Assembly (NCBI RefSeq): GCF_030254825.1
Contig: NC_083358.1
Location: forward strand, 62,530,646 to 62,594,645
Direction of reading: 5' to 3'
Length of the DNA: 64,000 nt
Origin: Meriones unguiculatus
Lineage: Eukaryota > Chordata > Mammalia > Rodentia > Muridae
Below are positions 56,056 to 64,000 of this stretch, piece after piece. Position numbers and translations under genes: made by a program. Numbering within the stretch: the stretch's first letter is position 1; every line of letters begins with the position of its first letter. Below the pieces are notes generated by a model. The model was not told the DNA's origin. It saw only the letters and a program-made list of their open reading frames with translations, and ran no database searches.

Positions 56056-57628
56056 TTGAAAATAGGACTGGGACTAATTACGAGAGGCAGAGAGCAGGTA
56101 AAATAGCTCCTTGTTCAAAAGCATCCTCATATTTTCCCAAGATGAAGAGCAAATATTTTGTTTAAATAGCAAGCAATTTTCTATAAAAGTGCTACCGCTT
56201 GGAAACACTCTTTATGATTTATTGCTGCCTTTTAACCTGAAAAAAATATTAATAACTGAGGAGCTCTTGTTGGTGTCTTTATGATGCTTAAACCAAATAG
56301 CCATAATATTGTAACTGGTATAGCCACATTCAATATTTTTCCTTTCATGAATGCAGTGTGGCTTATTAAGGGAAGAGGAAATAAAGACAGAGGCTGCCCC
56401 GCAGCCTGGATCCAACTTTCGGAAGGGGCTGTGTCTAGGCTGAGTGGAGTCTCTCTCTTGCTGCTGGAGAGAGGACCCTATGTGTAGATTCATGTCATCA
56501 CTCAGCTGTTTCTTCTGGCAAAGCCAGAATCCAGAACAGAATTTCTGTGAAAAAGAAACCAATAAATTAGATCTCTTTGTGAGCAATTTGCCATGAGTTC
56601 TATTCTCTCTGCTTAGTAAGATTCTTTATTTACTTCACCAGGAGATTTCTGCTGACAAGTCCATCCATTTACCACTAGCCTAGATAAAATGATAATAAAC
56701 AAAATGTCAAAAAATGTATTCATGGGACTTTCCCCAAGCCCATCCCCTCCCCTTCTCCTTTTTCATCAAGCTGGACTATTAAAGATCCACTATGGCTCTG
56801 TGGTTGAAATATGACACATTGGGATACTTTTGTTTATTTAATTTATTATATTTTATAGCTGTGTCTCTATATATCATAGATTTTAACTATATGTACACAT
56901 ATAAAAATTGGACACTTAATTCGGGTATAGTCCCAAAGAAGGCACATACCTCCTGGCTACCTGTATTTCTGACCTGATTGGGTCAGTAACTGTGTCTTCA
57001 GGATCAGGACATTGGATGAAAACCTACAGGGGAAAGAACTTTTCCCATTTTGTGCCTATGGTTACTTTCTAGAGGAATCTTTTGTTTCCAAGTATCTTTC
57101 GTGTCCTATGGGTGAAGGGCAAATGCTGTTCAGTTCTATCTTACATACAATTCCAGGGGAGATGACTATAATACAAAACAGAGCTCCCCCGAGGGCACTG
57201 TTATACATTTATTATAAAGCAAAGATTAAAACAATTTTATGGAAATTAAAGATAATATGGAACATTTGTCTCCCTCTCAGTCAAAGAGTAACATGAAGCC
57301 GTTCAGCCATCAGCTCCAGGCATCCCACACGGGATGATCGAATGGCTGGCCCCGAGGGGAGAGGCGGGCGGGTGCAGGCGGTGAGGTGTGGGTTTATTCT
57401 GTAGGGCATCTTGCCGGGTGCTTGGTAACTGTGCTTCTGTGAAAGGTGACCTGCCTGCAAAGTCAGAACAATGGGCAAGTTGTGGGGAACTTAGGTGATT
57501 TGCCTGTCTGGAGCCTATCTCTGTGGCAGGATGCAAACAGCAAGGTGGGGACCGGGAAGGCTGTTCTGGAGAGCTCTTCAGAACTTGCTGTCTTGGAGTC
57601 CGTGAGTGTGCACACACACTTACCTATA
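56056..57628. other. Noncoding, no gene recognised
   Basis: 57300-57610 is GC-richer with some CpGs (GGGATGATCG, CCCCGAGG, GGCGGGCGGG). Open frames there (up to 104 codons) have no motif. A regulatory role cannot be judged from composition alone. Confidence 0.45.
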
Positions 57629-57722
57629 TGTAAGTGTATGTGTGAGTGTGTATATGTGAGTGAGGGTGTGTGTGTGAGTGTGAGTGTGAATATGAGTGTG
57701 TGAGACTGAGAGTGTGTGTGGT
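57629..57722 (+). repeat. Imperfect (GTGA/GTGT)n repeat
   Basis: GTGAGTGTG-type units for about 95 bp. Confidence 0.88.
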
Positions 57723-57894
57723 ACTTGGTTTCTACTTCATTCTCATGCTCACTGGGGGGAAAAATTTCAAAAGCTCTGAAAATTTGCAAAATAACCCCAA
57801 GCTGGTAGCATTTCCATTTTATATATAATAGAATCCTGTTACCAGAAAAGTGCTTGTTGGAGGAGAGCGGAACATCTGTGTTAAGCAAGAGATG

Positions 57895-58225
57895 TACTCA
57901 GCTCCATTCGCACCCAGGGGTCTGGCTTGACCTCTGCCGCACCGAATTCATGGTAAAAGGAAGGCTTTTAAATCGGTTTTGTTTTATTTCGAGCCTCTGT
58001 CTGGATATTCCTTTCATACCTCCCAGGCAGTAGCTCTCATGGGGAAGCTTATATTTTTGTTAATAAAAAAATGCAATCGGTGCTAATCTAGGCTTCCATC
58101 ATGGTTGCTCAAGCTTTCCAATGTTAATAACCACTCCCAAAGAAGGGATCATCGAAAGAGTTCAGATGACACGGCTGTGCAGTCAAGGCAGCAGGCCCCG
58201 TTCAGAAATGCGTGGTTTCCACCGC
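57895..58225. promoter_or_regulatory. Candidate conserved noncoding element
   Basis: No repeat identity. Retained CpGs (CCATTCGCACC, GCCGCACCGAA, AAATCGG, CAATCGGTGC, CATCGAAAG, CCACCGCGGGCC) occur together with AATGTTAATAACCAC. Constraint is inference. Confidence 0.28.
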
Positions 58226-58234
58226 GGGCCCCAC

Positions 58235-58400
58235 TGTTGGATAACTATGTGACGTTTATAAGTTAACTGTCTCTTTCAGCCTTGATTTCTTTAGCTGTAA
58301 AAGCCCACTTTATATTTACTTATTTAATATGGGTCTGGGGATGACAAAGATTTATGGAGTGAACTAGCATAAGGCTTTGATCCTATGACCTGGGCAGGAG
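58235..58400 (+). repeat. MIR SINE fragment
   Basis: GGATAACTATGTGACGTTTA, TAAGTTAACTGTCTCTTTCA, GCCTTGATTTCTTTAGCTGT and AAAAGCCCAC follow the MIR order. Confidence 0.6.
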
Positions 58401-60670
58401 CCAGCAGATCCTTATTACTCTGTAGCTCCATAATATTATGGAACTTCCCAACTCTAACTCTTATTTAGATCCTGAAATCTGGATCCAGTAGTTTTCACGC
58501 AGATTAACTGTGGTACTATATCCAAATTATATATCTGATGTTTAGATTTCATAAATAATACCACTAATGACAATAAAATAATAATAATAGCTAGATGTCC
58601 TTATAGACACAAATAATTAACTAAAGAGGAAGAATTAGCCTATAATTATTTTTCGTAAATAATAAAAGCAACAAATACATACAGATTCCTTTTTTTATGA
58701 GCTCTCGGTTGCAATGAATTTTAACGCCACATCCCAAGCCCCATACTTCACCTTTCATTTCAAAGTCTATGACTTTTTCATATACTGGGATAATGTAGTG
58801 CAGACGTTTGAGACACCTCCAATTTCCATTCCCCTCCTCCCACGCTGCCTCCTGCCTTGTGCTCTAATGAAAAGTAAAGGTTAAGGGCAATCTGTTTGAG
58901 GCAAAAACTGACTAGCTGAACCCGGCCAGGTGAAGGAGCAGGGCTAAGAGAGCGATGTGAACAGGAAGGGAGGCATGAAGAGCTTATGAAACACGCGGAG
59001 GCCGTCTGCTCTTTCCCATTAAAAGGAAGTCACTGGAAGAGGAACCCTGAGCACGGAAAATAGCAGGAGGAATATTTCCAAGGCTTTTTCCATGTGTTCT
59101 CTGTCGCTCCTCACACAGGAATAGTGTTCTTCATGTGGATGGATGTGTTGAATACAGGAAATACAAAAGCTCCCTTGTTCACATATTATTTTTAAAAAAT
59201 GCAAGTAAGAGAGGTTTCCTTTATAATCAAGGAAAGACACAGAACCAAGGAGTCTTAGGTCATCACACACATAAAGGGGCATTAAAAGGCACAAAAACCT
59301 TAATTTATTATTTAATACTCAGGCAATAAAAAATCAATGTATTTTCAAATGCATACAGATACACAACCAAGCAATATCATTGCTCAGTATCCATTAATGA
59401 GGTTGAGACCTAGTCCTTTAAAGGGATCTAAAATAAATTCATGGGTATTCTTGCCTCAAATATATTTGAATATATGAATTCATCAGGACATAGGGATTAG
59501 ATAACTGCTGTCTACACACAAAAAAATCTGCAAAATTTTTCATTCCTCTTTTATTAGTTGGCAGCAAACACTCTAGCTGTGAACTTTTATGAAGCTATGA
59601 ACATAAAGGACCTTCTGATAGTGGTGGGATGATAATTCTAAATTTCCTCTCTGCAGCTGTGTTTGATCCTCGCCATTCAGTGGAGCCTGTTTTTTTGTGA
59701 CTTAACAGAACAAAGTTGGCTCACTACTGTATTGCCTTCAAGCAGTTTCCTGGGAAGTTCTTGAATTAAATCCACATGGAAACCTGGTTCTTCCCTCCAC
59801 CTTTCCCTTGAGGTGGTTATAGAACATCAGTGGAAGCAAAGCTGTTTATTTTCCTTGTGGTTGAATTCTGTTCGTAAATGCATTTCTGGTAGGGCCTAGG
59901 TGCCAACCACAGCTTTCAGTCAGGTTTTGTTTGTTACTAAAGTAGATTAGCTTGCACCATACGTATCAACTTAAGATTCAGAAGTTCAGATTTCACCTAC
60001 ATCCCTAAGAATAAGAGAGAGATATGCTTAGTTCACATTCTAGCTTTGGTAATGAATGGCTTGACTTTTCTCTCTTCCCAAGGGGCCACCTCTTTAGAGA
60101 CCAAATGGGGCAGAGTGGAGATCTCCACACAGGCAGTACGATTCTCCAAGTGACAGCTCTCTGGGGACCCAGGAGATGTTGGGTGTTAAGACTGCTGGTC
60201 CACACCCAATTGCTCTGTGGTTGGAGAGTGTCAGCATGTGATGGAAGGAGGCAGTGACCCAAGAGGGGCTGAGAGAATATGGGTTCTCTGGGATGACCCG
60301 TGATGTTCTTTCTTATGAAAACAAGTTCTGTTCTAGGACCTAATGGGCAAGAAGCCTTTGCTGGGCCCTCAGACCCTCTATTTTTGTGTGCAACTACATG
60401 CTTTGGAGAATAATGCACCATAAAAGGTACATATCAATGAACTGGGAGACCTCTGTTCCATTTTTCTTTCTTTTTTTTTTAATGTAACTTGCTTAAATTC
60501 TCTCTTAATTTAAAGAGTCTCATCTTTAAATTATTGAAGTTTAAAGAGAAAGGAAATAACATTAACTGAAATTGCTGATCAAATTGTGAAAACCTTTCTC
60601 TTTCTCTTTCTTCTTTCCTTGTTTGATTGCTTTTCCTCCTCTGCCTTTAGCAATAAATATCTTCCAATTG
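58401..60670. other. Noncoding, no gene recognised
   Basis: A/T-rich with AATAAT words near 58570. A 138-codon minus-strand frame (60005-60421) has no motif I recognise. Confidence 0.5.
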
Positions 60671-60701
<31 letters not shown>

Positions 60702-60730
60702 TGCGCATGTGTGTGTGTGTATGTGAGTGT
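60671..60730 (+). repeat. (GT)n microsatellite
   Basis: GT run with TTTGTGCGCATG interruption. Confidence 0.95.
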
Positions 60731-61129
60731 GTGCATATGTCTTCATAAATGAAAACACACATTTTTCTCATTAAAGAGAACCTATATATTGTGAAGTGAG
60801 AATCTTAAGGCCAGAACAGAATATTTAATGGTCACCATCTTCCTCTTGGGAGAACCACTAGGGTTTTTCTATGGAGTCTTATAATAATCCTCTGAAGTTA
60901 TGCCATAGCATCTGTGTTATTTGTCATAGCCACATCTATAACCTTTGAGAGTCACAAAAAACAATGGGATGCAGCAGTGTGGGTTCAGTGCTGTCTGAGA
61001 TAAATCTTAGCTATGGTATTAACTCCACTCTCTCCTGCAAACTTGGTGACTACATATTGGTAGCCAATAAACTCCTTGAATTTAGTTGAATTTACTGGAA
61101 CACATTTTTTATTGTTTTTTTAATTAATT

Positions 61130-61143
61130 AATCTTTTAAAAGA

Positions 61144-61176
<33 letters not shown>

Positions 61177-61741
61177 CATTTATTACAATTTATTCAATTT
61201 GTATCCTGGCTGCGGCCCCTCCCTCATCTCCTCTCATTCTCTCCACCCCAGTCCACTGATAGGTGAGGTCCTCCCCCCATTCTATCTGACCCTAGCCTAT
61301 CAGGTCTCACCAGGACTGGTTACATAGTCTTTCTCTGTGGCCTGGGAAGCCTACATCCCCAAAGGGGAGGTGATCAGAGAGCCTACCACTGAGTTCATGT
61401 GTCAGAGACAGCCCCTGCTCCCATTACTAGGGAACCTACTTGAAGATAGAGCTGCTATGGGCTACATCTGAGCAGGAGGTCTAGGCAATCTCCATAGATG
61501 ATCCTTGGTTGGAGTATCTGTCTTTGCAGGACCCCAGATTGTTTTGGCTCTGTTGGTCTTCTTGTGGAGCTCCTGTCCCCTCCAGGTCTTTCTATCTCCC
61601 CCTTCTTTCATAAAATTTTATGCATTTTGCCCAAAGTTAGGCTATGAGTCTCAGCCCCTGCTTCTATACCTCTATTAGTAGAGTCTTTCAAAGGCCCTCT
61701 GTGGTAGGCTCCTGTCCTGTTCCCTGTCTTCTCTTGCTTCC
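61130..61741 (-). mobile_element. L1 3' UTR, uninverted part of a 5'-inverted L1
   Basis: Antisense L1 3' UTR: (ATT)n-expanded tail (61145-61178), pyrimidine-rich tract (61218-61260), CCACTGATAGGTGAGGTCC, CTCTGTGGCCTGGGAAGCC and onward to CTTCTCTTGCTTCC. The neighbouring 61742-61970 is the adjacent upstream part of the same L1 in inverted orientation. Confidence 0.88.
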
Positions 61742-61970
61742 AAAATCATGAAATTTTCAGGCAAATGACGGGAACTGGAAAAGATCATCTTGAATGAGGT
61801 AACCCAGAAACAGAAAGACACACAGGGTATATACTCACTTATAAGTGGTTATTAGACATACAATATAGGATAAAATGCTAAAATCTACACTCCTAAAGAA
61901 GCTAAACAACAAGGCCGATCCTAAGGAAGATGCCCAGTCCTCATTCAGAAGGGCAAAGATGATAGACATC
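61742..61970 (+). mobile_element. L1 ORF2 end and proximal 3' UTR, inverted 5' part
   Basis: ATCATGAAATTTTCAGGCAA, GAACTGGAAAAGATCATCTT, ACAGAAAGACACACAGGGTA, CACTTATAAGTGGTTATTAG and GATAGACATC are L1 sense on the plus strand. The last L1 base here and the first L1 base of the minus-strand part are nearly contiguous in an L1 map (compare 37700-37935), the hallmark of twin priming. Confidence 0.85.
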
Positions 61971-62364
61971 ATTAATTTTAAATCAGTGTTTCTTCTGGTA
62001 TCATCTGGGCTCTACACATTTGTATCTTTAGTCACTTGGGTTTAAAGTATAACCTGGTTGGATTATAAAATAAAGTGCAAACACAGTAAATATCTTATGG
62101 AGAGGCACACATTCCAAGCCACATTCTGGCTCTACCATCTCTGTGTCAGTAGTATGCAGGTATTGGTGTTTCATGCATTGATGAAATGCTTTCCCTCAAG
62201 AGGAGGAATATGGCTGAGACTCTGAAACTATGGAGCATAGAGTGTGTGTGTTGGTTAAGTTCTCATTTTATGTGCTACGCAGATGTCCCAGGACTTACAT
62301 TTGAATGATGGCGTTCACACAGACAGTGAGAATCAACAGCATCTAGTGGAGGTGTGGGAGAGAG
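61971..62364. other. Noncoding, nothing recognised
   Basis: No gene or repeat recognised. Confidence 0.5.
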
Positions 62365-62580
62365 CGGTTAAGAAAATGGTTTGATATCATATTTGAGTTT
62401 AAATACATGTCCTAGTACTTACCAGGAATATGAACTTGAACAAGGAATGCAAGCTCTCTCTGAGTCTTGTATTTATCACTGCCAAAGGAGCGACAATGTT
62501 GCATGTGTAAATTAGTGATGGCTAAATAATAAAGATAGGGAGAGTCTTAGCACAATCGATGGTGCATGGTAGTACTTTCA
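62365..62580 (+). repeat. MIR SINE, diverged
   Basis: TTTGAGTTTAAATACATGTC, ACTTACCAGGAATATGAACT, TTGAACAAGGAATGCAAGCT, CTCTCTGAGTCTTGTATTTA and TCTTAGCACAATCGATGGTG follow the MIR order with heavy substitution. Confidence 0.6.
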
Positions 62581-63139
62581 GTTGCGTAGATGTCTTGTGA
62601 CAGACACAAAAGGGGAAAACTACTTGGGGATTGAATTATTTGGGAGACGTTTCCCCTGAAAATTAGTTGGCTCCAACCTCACTGCACAGGGCCACTGTGT
62701 ACGTTGTATTTAAGTGCTCATTTGTGCTACTCAGATCAGGGGGAAACAGAGCTCTGACTGACCAGGAACAGAATCTAACTGTGGGGCAGATGCTGTGGGC
62801 TAAGAGAAGGAGACAGGGAGAAGGAAACAAGAAATAAACTGACCGGAGGGAATGAACAGAGTGACTGAGCCAGCCAAGAACACGGGAAGAACATTTAGGA
62901 TGCTGAGTGAGGAGCTCAGGCTCCTCTGTTGGCGTGTGACGATCTCTGTGCTGGAAAGCGTGCTGCTGAGCTAACCTGTGAGTCAGAGCTCTTATTGAGG
63001 CAGGTGGCACGGCAAACATGTGTCATGGTTCGCCTCTGATTTCTTAGGTGGTATCATCATCTAAAAGTAATTATAACACTAATCAATACTTACATTTTTA
63101 CTCCGTGAGCCTGGCTTGCTGGTATGCAGCAGCTCCCTT
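62581..63139. other. Noncoding, no gene recognised
   Basis: A minus-strand frame of 118 codons (62663-63019) shows no domain. Confidence 0.5.
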
Positions 63140-63275
63140 CACGTTCCGGAAACCCCTATGGAGCAGATACTACGGTCTGGATGCTTTACAGGTGAGATGG
63201 CTCTGCCTTCCGATTTTGTGACTCCCGCAGTTCATGCAGAGTGCTAGTGGCAGAGCTTAGATTGGCTCCTTAGGG
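63140..63275 (-). repeat. MIR SINE fragment
   Basis: CCCTATGGAGCAGATACTAC, GATGCTTTACAGGTGAGATG and GTGCTAGTGGCAGAGCTTAG follow the antisense MIR order. Confidence 0.55.
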
Positions 63276-64000
63276 TCCTCACAGGACTTCTATGTCTGAC
63301 TTCAGAACTACATTACACAATTACTACTGCTAGGTCATTCAAGGCTCGATAGAAGTAGTGACACTCCCAGAATGTGCTGTCCAGCATCTCTGGTTTCTCA
63401 TCTGTGGCCTAGAACGCAAATCTAATGCCCCTAATTGCCTCCTTTAAATGAGCAAATGGAGTCACATGTCTTAGAGTCTTATGTAAGGAGAGGTTGTCTT
63501 TACCTCTAACTTCTCCGTGGACATTTCACAAAAATAGCTGTTCACGTCAGTAAACAGGTTTCAAATGCAGCTGATAGCTGAACAAATCAAAATTACCACT
63601 AAAGATCCCATTTAAGATAAATTAGTGTCAATCAAGCAACTTTAAATAATGTCTAAACTCTGCTAGTATAAACTAGAGCCATTTAAAAAGGGCGGAATCT
63701 CATACGAATTTAAAAGGAGAATGGAAATTCATTTTCAGCCCTTAATGTTGAGAACGACCCTTGCCACACTGACTGCATTCCCTTTGTCCACCCAGCTCTG
63801 ATCCTGAACATTAGTAGAATTCAGCCCGGTGATCACACAGGTTAAGCAAAGCTCACTTTGGACTGAAACAACACCTGTCTTTCCAAACCCTGGTGGTAAG
63901 ATTATGTGTTTCATACAAAGAGCCAGCTGAGATCTCAGGCGTGAGGTTGAAGTTTAGAAGTGTTCAAAAACAAAACAAACAAAACAAAACAACCCCCCCC
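63276..64000. other. Noncoding to the window edge
   Basis: No gene recognised. The last 35 bases are AAAC-rich and end in C8, possibly the start of a simple repeat cut by the window. Confidence 0.5.

Noticed and set aside
60005..60421. 138-codon minus-strand ORF as a possible gene or retrogene
   Set aside because: No motif, no A tail or duplication and no similarity I recognise.
1..64000. A novel multi-gene system such as a defence island, operon or phage
   Set aside because: The window is vertebrate repeat-rich noncoding DNA. No clustered non-L1 coding sequence exists to support it.

Overview
This window is noncoding nuclear DNA from a muroid rodent. The evidence is repeat content: B1, B2/B3 and B4-type SINEs, rodent L1 elements of several ages, rodent medium-reiterated repeats, long (CA)n, (TATC)n and (CCTT)n arrays, and a background of old mammalian MIR and L1M remnants. 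The 5' UTR of the best-preserved L1 does not look like the Mus monomer arrays, and its ORF1 N-terminus differs from the Mus and Rattus proteins as I remember them. Another muroid, possibly a cricetid, is therefore plausible, but I cannot fix the genus. I see no host protein-coding exon, tRNA, rRNA or bacterial or phage-like system.

Layout. 1-1265 is a decayed L1M ORF2 on the plus strand with a B1 and a B2/B3 SINE inserted in it. 2405-10868 is the centrepiece: an old rodent L1 3' end (minus strand) split by a complete, younger L1 of about 7.04 kb (3234-10273, minus strand). The younger element has a perfect 15-bp target-site duplication, an intact 388-codon ORF1, an intact endonuclease domain and an ORF2 disabled by two stop codons, two one-base indels and an internal deletion. 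11-31 kb is a mix of MIR, L1M and rodent medium-reiterated repeats, including an 8-bp minisatellite (15651-15778) inside an insertion that splits an L1M. 31.85-33.5 kb is poor in rodent repeats, keeps many CpGs and contains homeodomain- and GATA-type motifs, so it is the best candidate for conserved regulatory sequence. 33.9-34.3 kb is a tetranucleotide array. 36.9-38.2 kb holds two L1 pieces in permuted order. 40-64 kb is again intergenic or intronic sequence with scattered SINEs, MIRs, an L1M piece on the minus strand (41.2-41.6 kb), an L1 3' UTR piece (50.3 kb) and a 5'-inverted, twin-primed L1 (61.1-62.0 kb).

The only protein-coding logic present is that of L1. ORF1 encodes the RNA-binding trimer chaperone. 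ORF2 encoded endonuclease and reverse transcriptase, which nick the target and copy the L1 RNA there. This copy still has its 5' promoter region, ORF1, poly(A) signal and tail, so it could be transcribed and make ORF1p, but it cannot make full-length ORF2p. All family assignments are from reading and memory. No alignment or database search was run.
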